Source: CAYPTB01 sp964413535
GTDB lineage: Bacteria; Planctomycetota; UBA1135; GCA-002686595
Direction of reading: 5' to 3'
Length of the DNA: 64,000 nucleotides
Assembly: GCA_964413535.1 (NCBI GenBank)
Contig: CAYPTB010000032.1
Coordinates: 255,573 to 319,572 of the forward strand
The position numbers and the translations under genes are program-made. Positions 27,367-36,570 of this stretch are shown here, piece by piece. Numbering within the stretch: position 1 is the first letter of the stretch; each line of letters starts with the position of its first letter. A model generated the notes under the pieces. The model made no database searches and had not been told where the DNA came from. It worked only from the letters and a program-made list of their open reading frames with translations.

Positions 27367-29450
27367 ACGCAGCGCCCTCGAGCAGGGAGCGCACGGCCGT
27401 TGTCGCGATTTTCGTGGTCGCGCTCGTCCTGCGGGTCCTCGTTCTGTTGCAGTACGAGGAGCGCCATCCGCTCGCCGACCGCCCCGTGATCGACGAACTC
27501 GCATACGAGGAGTGGGGACGCGAGATCGCCGACGGCGACTGGATGGGAGACGAGGTGTTCTTCCAGGAACCCTTGTATCCCTATTGGATCGGAACCGTGT
27601 ACACGATCCTGGGCGAGGACCGCACCGCACTGCGGCTCCTGCAGGCGGGTCTCGGGGCTCTGACCTCCGTTCTCGTCTGGGCCTTGGCTCGCCGCACCTT
27701 CGGCACGGGTCCGGCGCTGGTCGCGGGCTTCGCATTCGCCGCGTATCGCCCGGCGCTCCTCTATCCGAGCCTGTTCCTGAAGCCGAATCTGTTCCTACCG
27801 GTCGTGGCCGGAACGGCGCTCGTCCTGCTCCGCGCCGTGGAACGGAGTCGAGGTGAAGGTCGCGGGGCGCTCGCTGGCTGGTTTGGCGTGGGCCTGCTCG
27901 CGGGCTTGGGCGCGCTGCTTCGTGGGAACATGCTCGTGCTCCTGCCGGTCCTGGCGGCGAGCGCCTTCGTGATGGGTTGGCTGCGCAACGAACGACGCCC
28001 GAGGCGCGCGCCCTTCGGGCGCGCCATCGTCTGGTGTGCAGCTTTCCTCCTGGGATCCGCGTCGATGCTCGCTCCCATTGCGCTGCGCAACCATTACGTC
28101 GGTGGGGTCTTCGCTCTCACGACGAGTGGTGCCGGCACTAACCTGTACGGCGGGAACAACCCCGAGAACCCGTACGGGATCGCGAAGGAGTTCGATTGGG
28201 TGCGCGGCATTCCGGAGTACGAGGCGCAGGACTGGCGACACGAGGCCGAGCGGCGAGCGGGCAGGGAGCTCACGCCGACCGAGGTCAGCTCCTTCTGGAC
28301 GAAAGAGGCTCTGCGTTCCATGCGCGAGCGACCGCTGCTCCACCTGTCGATCCTGTGGAAGAAGCTTCGCCTGGCCTTGTCGAGCTACGAAGTGCCCGAC
28401 AACCACCATTTGGAATGGGACGCTCGCTTCGTACCACTGCTGGCGCTGCCGATTCCGGGCTTCGCGACGTGGGGGTGGTTGTCGTTGGCCGGAATGCTCG
28501 CGTTCCTCGCCAGCCCACGTCTGCGCGGCCGAGACGTGCGCGGTCCGCTGACCGTCGCGTCGTGCTTCCTGGCCTATCTGGCCACGATCGTCCTCACCGT
28601 CATGAGCATGCGCGCGCGGATCGCCCTCCTGCCCCTGCTCCTTCCGTTCGGCGGATGGCTGGTGTGTGCCCTCCCCGGGCTCCTGCGTGATCGGCGCAGC
28701 GCAACGACGGTGATCTCTTCGCTACTGTTCTCCGGCGTCGTCGTGTTCACGCCCGTGTTCGACCAGGAGGCTCGGGAGGAGAAGCTCGCGGCGCGCGATT
28801 TCAACCTCGTCACCTATCTGCTCCGGGATGGTGCTCCGTCCCATGAACTCCTCTCCCGCGTAGAGCAACTCGATACGGACTATCCACGGTCGTTGCGAGT
28901 GTGGTCGCTTCGCGCCGAAGTCGAATTCCGCATGGCGCGCGAGGCCCATGCCGCCGGCGACGCGAAGAGGACCGCCGAGCTCCTGGACGCGTCTCGCCAG
29001 CGATTGAAGATCGTCGTGGAAAGGAGCGGCTCGAACGAGCGCGAGCGACACCGCGCCCACCTACTGGGGGGTGAGATCGCGGCCTTCGCGGGAGACGCAA
29101 GGGATGCTGAGGCCTGCTACGGGGCCGCGCTGCTCTTCGATCCGTCCGACCTCCATGCTCGGCGCGGCCACGCAGACGCTCTACTGGTTCTCGCGGCGGG
29201 CGCGCCGAGAGGCGTCGACATGACAAGGGTGGCGGAGGCGATCGCCGAGTACCGGACCGTGCTCGCCGATGACGCGGGCGATCGATCGGCGGCGCTGGGC
29301 CTCGCCAATGCATTGTTCCTGTCGGCCGAATCCCTGACCGGCGCCGAACGCTCCGAGGCGATCACGGAGTGCGAGCGTTTGTTGGAAGAGCTGCTCGCCA
29401 CCGGGATGCCGGTAGAAGAGCTACTCGAGCGGGTTCGCGGAACGAATTGA
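27363..29450 (+). CDS. GT-C (PMT_2/ArnT-like) membrane glycosyltransferase with C-terminal TPR region
   Basis: A 695-residue protein, GTG start at 27363 overlapping the GT2 stop. The first ~450 residues hold about ten transmembrane helices; the first loop has VIDELAYEEWGREIADGDW with the acidic residues typical of GT-C catalytic loops, and FQEPLYPYWIGTVYTILGED, as in PMT_2/GT39 proteins. The last ~210 residues are TPR-like helices facing out of the membrane. Such enzymes move sugars from polyprenyl-phosphate donors to lipid or protein acceptors outside the cytoplasmic membrane. The coupled GT2 and radical SAM genes imply a joint surface glycan or glycoprotein pathway. Confidence 0.85.
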   Translation: MNAAPSSRERTAVVAIFVVALVLRVLVLLQYEERHPLADRPVIDELAYEEWGREIADGDWMGDEVFFQEPLYPYWIGTVYTILGEDRTALRLLQAGLGALTSVLVWALARRTFGTGPALVAGFAFAAYRPALLYPSLFLKPNLFLPVVAGTALVLLRAVERSRGEGRGALAGWFGVGLLAGLGALLRGNMLVLLPVLAASAFVMGWLRNERRPRRAPFGRAIVWCAAFLLGSASMLAPIALRNHYVGGVFALTTSGAGTNLYGGNNPENPYGIAKEFDWVRGIPEYEAQDWRHEAERRAGRELTPTEVSSFWTKEALRSMRERPLLHLSILWKKLRLALSSYEVPDNHHLEWDARFVPLLALPIPGFATWGWLSLAGMLAFLASPRLRGRDVRGPLTVASCFLAYLATIVLTVMSMRARIALLPLLLPFGGWLVCALPGLLRDRRSATTVISSLLFSGVVVFTPVFDQEAREEKLAARDFNLVTYLLRDGAPSHELLSRVEQLDTDYPRSLRVWSLRAEVEFRMAREAHAAGDAKRTAELLDASRQRLKIVVERSGSNERERHRAHLLGGEIAAFAGDARDAEACYGAALLFDPSDLHARRGHADALLVLAAGAPRGVDMTRVAEAIAEYRTVLADDAGDRSAALGLANALFLSAESLTGAERSEAITECERLLEELLATGMPVEELLERVRGTN

Positions 29451-29470
29451 GCGCATCATCCGGCTCCGAA

Positions 29471-31375
29471 TCACAGGGACGACATCCCAACCTCGATCCG
29501 ATAGGGAACGTCGCGCACGAGGAGATTGCGGAAGCTGGCCAACTCGGGAGTGGTCGGACGTTGCTCTCGCAGCTCCTTCTCGATCGCCTTCCGTACGCTC
29601 TCGAGCGGTGTGTGTCGGTACTCTCGGAGTTGGAAGATGAACAAGGACCCATCGACATCGATCGTCTCCGAAACCTGACCCGGCTCGAGACCGCTGAGGT
29701 TCTGGATGACGTCCTCGGGCCAGTTGGCCGACGAGAATCCCTTTGCGAACTCCCCCCCGCGCGAGCGCGTTTCCGGGTCGTCGCTGTATCGCTGAGCCAG
29801 GGCACCGAAGTCTTCGCCGTTCTTCAGCCGTTCCTGGATCTTGTCGGCGAGGGCTCTCTTCTCCTCCTGGATCTTCCTCATTCGCTCGCGTTCCTCGCTC
29901 GACGCGTCTCTCGTCCTGACCGGTCCCGCCTCGAGCTCGATCACGAGTGCGTCCAGCGAGCTGCCGTTCTTGCCGTACTCCGTTTCCCAGCGCGCAACGA
30001 TCATCTCCTCCGTGACCACGCGGTCGGCGGCGATCATGTCCTCCGCCAGGTAGAGAGTCGGATGAGTCACGTACATGTCGCGCCTGATGGAGTCCGAGGC
30101 GCGCAAGGCCGTTGCGAGCGATTCCTCCCAATCCTCCAAGCTCGTGAATCCCGCCTCCTCGTACGTCCTCTGGATGTCGATCTCCACGCGACGCCGCACA
30201 TCGTCCATCGAGATCGTGAACCCGCGCTCGACGGCTTCGCGGTTCACGACCCACGCTTCCACGAACCGCGGGGCGATCAGTTCGCCGTGGTAATGGAGGA
30301 GCCAGCGCGCATACTCGGCCCGCCGGACGGGAGACTCGTCGATGAGGAGGACGGGTTCGTCCGCAGCCAACATCGTCTCGCTGTTCTCGGGCTCGGCCCA
30401 CATCGCCGGCAAGACCTCCCATTGTGAAGCGCTCAGCAGCCGGTGGCGCAGGGCGCGAAACTCGTCCGGGGTGGGCTGCCGGGTCAAGAACTCGCGCTCG
30501 AGATCCGCACGCACGCTCTCGAACGGCGTCCGACGAACGTCGTCGACTGCGAAGATCCACCAAGCGCCCATTCCGAAGATGGGCGAGGAAACTTCCCCGG
30601 GCGAGACTTTCTCGAGCTCGTCCAGAACCTCTGCGGAGAACTGGCCTGGGCGGAAGCCTCCCTCGAAGGCACCGCCATCCCGAGCAGTCGGGTGTTCGCT
30701 GTACTGCCGCGCGAGCAGAGCGAAGCTCTCGCCCTCCTCGATCCGCCGGCGAAGGGCGAGCGCGTCGGATTCACCGCGTTCGATGGCCGCTTGTCGTTGG
30801 GCCTGCATCTGTCCGAGCGTGGCACCCGGTGGGGCCGGCGGCACGTCGAGCTCGATCCCGATCACTCGCGCATCGATCGTGTGTCCGCCGCGACCATACT
30901 TGTGCTCCCAATCGAGCCGAAGCATTTCGTCCGTCACGACGCGTTCCTCGCCGAGGATCGCGGCAGCGGTGAGTTCCGAACGCACGGAGATCGAGAGCTC
31001 CCGCTCGAGGCCTTGGACGCTGCGGTGCTCCTTTTCGATTTCTGCGACCCACGCGTCGCGATCCTCCCCGAACACCGCTTGGATCCTGAGATCGAGTCGC
31101 GCTCGTACTTCTGCCTGGACGAACTCGCTCGGAACCGTCACTTCCAATCGCGCCGCTTCGCGCTCGAGTAGGAAGAACTCCACGTAGTCGACGGCTTTGG
31201 CCTCCCCCCGGAAGCGAACGAGCCAACCCAGGTAGAGAGGCACCGAGATCTCCGTCCCATCGATGACGAGCGCGGTGCCTTCGGGCATCCGCGCCTCGGG
31301 CACGTCCTGGGTTCGAGCGGGTACGGCCAGGACTCCGGTCAGGAGGCCGAGCACGAGAACTGAGTCCAATCGCAT
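29471..31375 (-). CDS. Periplasmic peptidyl-prolyl isomerase with two tandem parvulin units
   Basis: A 634-residue exported protein; signal peptide MRLDSVLVLGLLTGVLAVPA, with cleavage likely after ARTQ. It consists of two homologous ~310-residue halves, each with a helical SurA/PrsA-like part followed by a parvulin domain. Matching pairs include LVIDGTEISVPLYLGWLV with LLIDESPVRRAEYARWLL, ARQYSEHPTARDGGAFEGG with AQRYSDDPETRSRGGEFAKG, and VSPGEVSSPIF with LEPGQVSETI. Parvulins help fold exported proteins, here probably outer-membrane or surface proteins. An in-frame ATG 24 codons upstream is less likely because it would bury the signal peptide. Its stop is 20 bases from the convergent GT-C gene. 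Confidence 0.87.
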   Translation of the reverse strand: MRLDSVLVLGLLTGVLAVPARTQDVPEARMPEGTALVIDGTEISVPLYLGWLVRFRGEAKAVDYVEFFLLEREAARLEVTVPSEFVQAEVRARLDLRIQAVFGEDRDAWVAEIEKEHRSVQGLERELSISVRSELTAAAILGEERVVTDEMLRLDWEHKYGRGGHTIDARVIGIELDVPPAPPGATLGQMQAQRQAAIERGESDALALRRRIEEGESFALLARQYSEHPTARDGGAFEGGFRPGQFSAEVLDELEKVSPGEVSSPIFGMGAWWIFAVDDVRRTPFESVRADLEREFLTRQPTPDEFRALRHRLLSASQWEVLPAMWAEPENSETMLAADEPVLLIDESPVRRAEYARWLLHYHGELIAPRFVEAWVVNREAVERGFTISMDDVRRRVEIDIQRTYEEAGFTSLEDWEESLATALRASDSIRRDMYVTHPTLYLAEDMIAADRVVTEEMIVARWETEYGKNGSSLDALVIELEAGPVRTRDASSEERERMRKIQEEKRALADKIQERLKNGEDFGALAQRYSDDPETRSRGGEFAKGFSSANWPEDVIQNLSGLEPGQVSETIDVDGSLFIFQLREYRHTPLESVRKAIEKELREQRPTTPELASFRNLLVRDVPYRIEVGMSSL

Positions 31376-31897
31376 GTGCGATCTCGCTTGAGGAGGGTGA
31401 GGCGGGGAGCCGCCCCGGAGAGACGTCGGCGCAGACCCGGGCGGCATCCCACCCGCTGATCTCCGACCCGTCGCCCGGGGTGCCCGAGGAAGGGCCGACT
31501 ATACGACGGACACCCCGACGGAGTGGGCGCTGCCGGTCCGTTCGAGCGGGCGCCTGAGGGCTACCCACCCCAGCCTGGGCCGGAGCAGGCCCCGCCGCCG
31601 CCTCTTCCCAGGGTCCAGAAGGACCCGACCTTCGGAGAGGGGGTGGAGAGGGGGGGGTCGAGAACCCGAATAGCCGGGCCTAGGACCGTCCACGGGGCAT
31701 CCGATGTCCGCTGGTCATGGATCGGGCAGGAATGGCCGATGGTTCCCCGGACGGGAGAAACACATGTTCGTTTCCTCGGACATCGACCTGGGTAGCGTCG
31801 GGTAGACGCCGCCCCCGGCCCCGAAGCAAGCATGGATCATCGAGACGCAGGCGGTTCGAGGTTCTTCCGAGTGGTTGCCGACACGCGACCTGCTCCG
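31376..31897. other. Intergenic region between the parvulin gene and the pseudo-receiver gene
   Basis: About 520 bases between divergent genes. Short open frames on both strands are purine/pyrimidine-biased and Pro/Arg-rich, with no recognisable protein. G-rich runs (31640-31662) and a CCGGGCCTAGG patch near 31674-31684 stand out. It presumably holds promoters for both genes, but I could not identify -35/-10 pairs. Confidence 0.35.
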
Positions 31898-32254
31898 ATG
31901 GAAAGGATCCGTTGTCTCCTCACCGACCTTCATCCGGAGCGGGGGCTCGCCAGCACCCTGCGCAGGCACCTTTCCCTGGCGCTGGCGTCCTTCGACTTCA
32001 CCTTGGAGGAGGGGAGCGATCTCGACGCGATCTGGGTCTACGGCTACGAGCCGCACGATCTCGAGGGGATCCGTGCGCTCCGCGAGCGCCATCCGCGAAG
32101 CGTCCTGCTCGTCACCAGCGGTTCGCGAGATTCCGGCTGGGCCGCCGAAGCGCTGGCAGCCGGAGCCGATCATGCCCTGGATTGGCCGTGCTCCGTCCTC
32201 GTGCTGTCGTCGCTCCTGGCGGTTTCGACGCGTGAGCTGACGATCTCGACCTGA
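31898..32254 (+). CDS. Receiver-like (pseudo-response-regulator) protein
   Basis: A 118-residue protein from ATG 31898 (MERIRCLLTDLHPERG). The pattern is like a CheY fold: a first strand LLTDL, helix STLRRHLSLAL, DLDAIWVYGYEPHDLEGI, a fourth-strand SVLLVTSGSRDSGWAAEALAAGADHALDWPC, and a last strand/helix. The phosphoacceptor Asp at the end of strand 3 is not evident (AIWVYGYEP) and no output domain follows, so it is probably a divergent pseudo-receiver. An in-frame ATG at 31832 would add 22 residues. A long antisense frame also covers the region but has no protein-like features. Confidence 0.5.
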   Translation: MERIRCLLTDLHPERGLASTLRRHLSLALASFDFTLEEGSDLDAIWVYGYEPHDLEGIRALRERHPRSVLLVTSGSRDSGWAAEALAAGADHALDWPCSVLVLSSLLAVSTRELTIST

Positions 32255-32485
32255 GGGCGCACTCCGGATCACTCTGGATGGGGGGTGACGGGCGATCGCC
32301 GGCGCGCTCCTTACCGACCTGCGCGGGGACTCTTGATGGACCCAGGCCCCCGCCCGTATCATGCGGGGTCCGCACCGCACCATCGCTCTCTCCGCGCGCC
32401 CAACGATCCCGAGCGGGACGGCGGGGCGCGTCCCTTGTCGAACAGCGCCTTCGACGGTCACCGCCCTCTCCACGGTCCTCGGCCT

Positions 32486-32695
32486 ATGGATACCACGCTG
32501 CCCCAGCGTCTGCAGAAGTCCGTTTCCGGTTCCTTCCACAAGACCGCACTCTTGCAGAAGCGCGTGCGCGAGCTCATTCGCGGCGCCGCTCCGCTGATCG
32601 AGACGCGCGAGCAGAACCCGATCAAGATCGCTTTCCTCGAGATGGAGCGCGGCCTCATCGAGCTCATTCCCGAGGAGGAGACGCCGACCCTGTAG
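32486..32695 (+). CDS. rpoZ: RNA polymerase omega subunit (planctomycete type)
   Basis: A 69-residue protein. The segment SFHKTALLQKRVRELIRGA followed by PLIETREQNPIKIAFLEMERGLIEL fits the omega subunit pattern, in which a helix begins F-L-x-LLQKR-R and a second has IA-xEI-xGxI. It is the short form known from planctomycetes. Omega binds the beta' subunit and helps RNA polymerase assembly. The ATG at 32486 is preferred over longer Pro/Arg-rich upstream readings. The next gene begins 2 bases after its stop, placing rpoZ at the head of a lipid A/heptose gene run. Confidence 0.72.
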   Translation: MDTTLPQRLQKSVSGSFHKTALLQKRVRELIRGAAPLIETREQNPIKIAFLEMERGLIELIPEEETPTL

Positions 32696-32697
32696 TG

Positions 32698-34074
32698 ATG
32701 GCGCGGTCCTGCGCGGCGGCGCTCCTGCTCGCCGTCGCGAGTTCCTGTTCCGAACCGGCTCGACCGAGCGTCGTGGTCTTCGTCGAGGTCGACACCCTCC
32801 GGGCCGACGCGCTCGGTTGCTATGGGAACTCGTCCCGCGGGGAGAACGGAGCCGCGCCTTCGCCGGCGATCGATGCGCTCGCGCGAGAAGGCGTGCTGTT
32901 CGAGCGGGCCTACAGTGCGGCGCCCTGGACCATTCCGAGCCTAGCGACCCAGCTCACCGGGTTGTGGCCTTGGGATCACGGAGCGCTGCGCTTGCTCCAT
33001 CCCCTCGATCCCGACCTCGTCACACTTCCCGAGCGATTCCGCGCCGCCGGTTGGCGCACCGCCGGAGTCACGACCAACTTCGTGGCGAAGGGCGAGTACG
33101 GCTTCGACCGCGGGTTCGACCGTTGGGATCAAACGAACGCGACGGGCCATGAAGGGTCGACGGCCCACGCCGCAGTCTCGACCCTGCTCGCGTTCGCCGA
33201 CGACCTCGCCCGGGATCCCGGGGAGGGTCTCTTCCTGTTTCTGCTGCTCTTCGAGCCGCACTACCGCTACGAGGACCAGCCCGGGTTGCGCTTCGGTCCG
33301 GGGTGGCCGGGCGGTGCTCCGTACCGGGGACGCCTCACGGGTCGGGAAGACTTTCCCGCCCTGCAGCGCGAGCGTCACGAACTGGACGAAGTCGACGTGG
33401 CCTTCCTGCGCGGCCGATACCAAGGCGAAGTCGCGCGTGCCGACGAAGCCGTCGGCCGCTTGCTCGCGGAACTCGACCTGCGTGGAATGGAGGACGACGC
33501 GCTCGTCGTGTTCACCGCCGATCACGGCGAGGAGATCATGGACCGCGGCTGGATCGGTCATACACGCACCTTGCACGAGGAACTCGTTCGCGTGCCGCTC
33601 GTGATCCGGACGTCGAGGGGCATCGCCGCGGCCCGACGCGGGGCTCGCGTGACCCACCCGTTGAGCCAGATCGACCTGGGGGCGACGGTGCTCGAGTTGG
33701 CGGGCATCGACGGCGGGCTGGGCACCGGTTTCTCGTTCGCTGGCTCGGTGCTCGGGAACGCAGAGCCCCGCCGGCGCTACCTCTACTTCCATACGGACTA
33801 CGAGCCGCCGCTCTCCTCGGCCGACGCGGCGGAGAAGCGCGCGCTGCAGTGGGGTGTGCTCGACTCCGAGGTCGACTTGAAGTGGATCGTCGACCGATTG
33901 GCGGTTCCGCCGGTCGCGCACCTCTTCGACCTCGCCCGGGACCCGGGCGAGGCGCGCGACCTGGCCGCGCAACAGGATCCTCCGCCGAACCTCGTCCGTC
34001 TGACGGCTCTGGACCCCGACCTAGCATGGGGCGACGCGACTCCGCTCCCGGTCGGGGACGAGGGCGTCCCGTGA
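32698..34074 (+). CDS. Alkaline phosphatase-superfamily (sulfatase-like) lipoprotein
   Basis: A 458-residue exported protein; short signal peptide with a Cys after VASS suggests a lipoprotein. Metal-binding motifs are FVEVDTLRADALGCYGN and VVFTADHGEEIMDRG. Thr78 in APWTIPSLATQLTG sits where sulfatases have the formylglycine Cys/Ser, and the following Arg is absent. GTG at 32695 could serve as an alternative start. It is 2 bases after rpoZ and overlaps the next AlkP-superfamily gene by GTGA. Position just before lpxK and heptose genes hints at a role in lipopolysaccharide or phosphoglycolipid modification (inference). Confidence 0.83.
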   Translation: MARSCAAALLLAVASSCSEPARPSVVVFVEVDTLRADALGCYGNSSRGENGAAPSPAIDALAREGVLFERAYSAAPWTIPSLATQLTGLWPWDHGALRLLHPLDPDLVTLPERFRAAGWRTAGVTTNFVAKGEYGFDRGFDRWDQTNATGHEGSTAHAAVSTLLAFADDLARDPGEGLFLFLLLFEPHYRYEDQPGLRFGPGWPGGAPYRGRLTGREDFPALQRERHELDEVDVAFLRGRYQGEVARADEAVGRLLAELDLRGMEDDALVVFTADHGEEIMDRGWIGHTRTLHEELVRVPLVIRTSRGIAAARRGARVTHPLSQIDLGATVLELAGIDGGLGTGFSFAGSVLGNAEPRRRYLYFHTDYEPPLSSADAAEKRALQWGVLDSEVDLKWIVDRLAVPPVAHLFDLARDPGEARDLAAQQDPPPNLVRLTALDPDLAWGDATPLPVGDEGVP

Positions 34075-35486
34075 CTCGCTTCGACCTGCGCTCGAGGAGC
34101 GCGCACGCGCTGAGCGTGGGGCTCTTGGGCCTGGCCGGTTGCGGCTCCGATCCCGCGCCCGTGCGGGGTGTCCTGCTGGTCGTCGTCGACACGCTTCGAG
34201 CCGACCATACGAGCCTCGCGGAATACGGGCTCGACACGACGCCGCGGCTCGCGGGCTTCGCCGCGGAGCACGGCGTCGAGTTCACCGAGGCGCGCTCGAC
34301 GTCGTCCTGGACCAAGCCTTCGGTCGCGTCGATCCTCACCGGTCTCGATCCCCGCGCGCACGGGGTCTTGACGCACATCGACGCTCTGCACGGCGAGCAC
34401 GACACACTTCCCGAGGTGTTCGCCCGCAGGGGTTGGCAGACGCTCGCGGTGCAGAGCAACTTGTACCTGCTCGGAAAGTGGGGTTTCGGTCAGGGGTTCG
34501 AGCGTTACGCCGACGCGCTCTCGGAAGGCGGAGCCGGGACCATCGCTCCGTACGACACGTCGACCGGAGAGCGCGTGAACGAGGTCGCGCTCCAGTGGAT
34601 CGACGAGCGCGATCCGGACCGTCCCTTCTTCCTCTACGTCCATCACTACGAGCCGCATCATCGCTACCTGCGCCACGACCTCGTACCGGAGGACGCGTTC
34701 GGCGTCCCGCTCGAGCGTCGTGAACTCCTTTCGAGCGCTTCGATGAACGATCTCGTGGGCGCCGTCGACCAGATCACCGCGAACGACGCTCTGTTCTTCG
34801 CGGCCCGGTACGACTCCGAGATCCTCTATCAAGATGCGTTGATCGGTCGATTGCTGGACGGTCTCGAGCAGCGCGGGCTGCTCCATGCCACGCTCGTAGC
34901 GATCACCGCCGACCATGGTGAGGAGTTCCTGGAGCACGGGGGGATTTCGCACGGTAACGACAAGCTCGTCGACGTCTTGTTGCGCGTGCCGCTCGTGATC
35001 GCCCTCCCCGGGCGCGCCCCCGGGCAAGTGATCGAGCCCGTCAGCCTGCGCGACCTCGGCCGAACGCTGCTCGACCTCTCCGGGCTCGCCGAGGAAGAGT
35101 TCCCAGGACGCTCGATGTCTCGTCTACTCCGAGGCGAGGGGGAGCCGTCCAGCTTCCACGTCGTTGCTCACGGCATGCTGCCGGAGCGTCCCGGAGGCGT
35201 GCGCACCGAGCGCGACACGATCGTGCAGGACGGTTGGAAGCTCGTACGCGACCTGGTCGACGGCGACCGCAGGCTCTACGACCTGCGCGAGGACCCGGGC
35301 GAGAGCGTGGATCGGTTCGAAGGCGAGCGAGACCGCGCCAAGGAGCTCGAGCGCGCTCTCGACGCTTTCGTGGAAGAGGACGCCCGAGCGGTCGACCTCG
35401 GTCCGGACGACGCCAGGCTGGTCGAGGAGCGCGAGCGTTACCTACGCGAGAACGCCCAGAGGTTCGAGGACCTGGGATACCTCTAG
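34071..35486 (+). CDS. Alkaline phosphatase-superfamily (sulfatase-like) lipoprotein
   Basis: A 471-residue paralogue of the preceding protein. GTG start at 34071 overlaps its stop. The lipobox is clear (GLLGLAGC, then GSDPAP). Motifs: LLVVVDTLRADHTSLAEYG, and AITADHGEEFLEHGG. Thr81 in SSWTKPSVASILTG takes the nucleophile position; no C/S-x-P-x-R. The C-terminal ~90 residues are acidic/charged and helical (FVEEDARAVDLGPDDARLVE). Predicted to be anchored to the periplasmic face of a membrane. lpxK starts 7 bases after its stop. Confidence 0.85.
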   Translation: MTRFDLRSRSAHALSVGLLGLAGCGSDPAPVRGVLLVVVDTLRADHTSLAEYGLDTTPRLAGFAAEHGVEFTEARSTSSWTKPSVASILTGLDPRAHGVLTHIDALHGEHDTLPEVFARRGWQTLAVQSNLYLLGKWGFGQGFERYADALSEGGAGTIAPYDTSTGERVNEVALQWIDERDPDRPFFLYVHHYEPHHRYLRHDLVPEDAFGVPLERRELLSSASMNDLVGAVDQITANDALFFAARYDSEILYQDALIGRLLDGLEQRGLLHATLVAITADHGEEFLEHGGISHGNDKLVDVLLRVPLVIALPGRAPGQVIEPVSLRDLGRTLLDLSGLAEEEFPGRSMSRLLRGEGEPSSFHVVAHGMLPERPGGVRTERDTIVQDGWKLVRDLVDGDRRLYDLREDPGESVDRFEGERDRAKELERALDAFVEEDARAVDLGPDDARLVEERERYLRENAQRFEDLGYL

Positions 35487-35493
35487 AACACTC

Positions 35494-36570
35494 GTGTCCA
35501 CCCCTTCCTCGAGACCCGAAGAGCGACTCGCCCGCCGTGGGGGCCCGGTTGAGTTCCTGCGCCTACCTGCGGCGCTGTTCGGCGCTCTGGTGCGCCTGCG
35601 CGGCGCGCTCTACGATCGCGGCTGGTTCCCGTCGATGGAGCTGCCGGTGCCCGTCGTGTGCGTGGGGAACCTGACGGCGGGAGGGACGGGCAAGACCCCG
35701 ATGGTCGCCTGGGTCGTGCGCGAGCTCGAGGGTCATGGTCGACGCGTCGGCATCCTGTCGCGTGGTTATCGGAGTAACGGCGATGTGGACAACGACGAGG
35801 CCCTCGAGCTGGCCCGTCGCTTCCCGCTCGTCCCGCACGTGCAGGATACGGATCGAGCAGCGGGCGGCGAGCGCTTGTGCGAGCTCGGCGTCGACGTCGT
35901 CGTGATGGACGACGGGTTCCAACATCGTCGCCTCGCGCGCGATCTCGACCTCGTGCTCGTCGACGCGATGCGGCCGTGGGGATTGCCGCGCCCGGCGGAT
36001 GGCGGCAGAGCCGTGCGGGCACTCCTGCCCCGCGGGTTCCTGCGTGAAGCTCCCGCCGCACTGACCCGTGCGAACGCCGTCGTTCTCACACGCGCCGACC
36101 AGGTCGAGGAGCACGACCTCGATCTCCTGCGCGCGGAAATCGCCGAGCTGGCCCCAGACCTCGCCGTCGCCGAGGCCGTTCACGCTCCCGTTCGTTGGCG
36201 AGTCGGTGACACGAACCGTGACCCTCGCGACCTCGCGGGTCGCGAAGTGGATCTCTTCAGCGGCATCGGCAATCCCGACGCATTCGAGAGCACGGTGCGC
36301 TCGCTCGGCGCCGAGGTTCGCGTGCACCGGCGCTTCCGCGACCATCATGCCTACGCGCCGGGTGATCTCGATGGGTTGGGCGAATGCGAGCGCTTCGTCG
36401 TCACTACCGCGAAGGACGCCGTGAAGTGTCCCGGAGAGAAGGTCACCGTGCTCGAGGTCGATTTCGTCGTGCGGAGCGGCGGGACCGTGCTCGAGGCCTT
36501 GCTCGCCGCATTGCCTCGAAGCGAGGGGATGCGCGCTCGCGGCGCTCTACACGCGGGGCTTCATGGCTGA
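35494..36570 (+). CDS. lpxK: Tetraacyldisaccharide 4'-kinase
   Basis: A 358-residue, full-length LpxK; GTG start at 35494. The Walker A loop is GNLTAGGTGKTPMVAWVV, preceded by the family's membrane-associated N-terminal helix FGALVRLRGALYDRGW, and followed by GILSRGYRS and VVVMDDGFQHRRLARDLDLV. LpxK phosphorylates the 4'-position of the lipid A disaccharide at the inner membrane. Its presence supports a lipid A-containing outer membrane. It overlaps the following acyltransferase gene by 8 bases. Confidence 0.94.
   Translation: MSTPSSRPEERLARRGGPVEFLRLPAALFGALVRLRGALYDRGWFPSMELPVPVVCVGNLTAGGTGKTPMVAWVVRELEGHGRRVGILSRGYRSNGDVDNDEALELARRFPLVPHVQDTDRAAGGERLCELGVDVVVMDDGFQHRRLARDLDLVLVDAMRPWGLPRPADGGRAVRALLPRGFLREAPAALTRANAVVLTRADQVEEHDLDLLRAEIAELAPDLAVAEAVHAPVRWRVGDTNRDPRDLAGREVDLFSGIGNPDAFESTVRSLGAEVRVHRRFRDHHAYAPGDLDGLGECERFVVTTAKDAVKCPGEKVTVLEVDFVVRSGGTVLEALLAALPRSEGMRARGALHAGLHG

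Noticed and set aside
31715..32539. 274-codon minus-strand frame over the pseudo-receiver gene
   Set aside because: Arg/Gly-rich with no domain; the + strand frame shows a receiver-like strand/helix pattern, though neither is certain.
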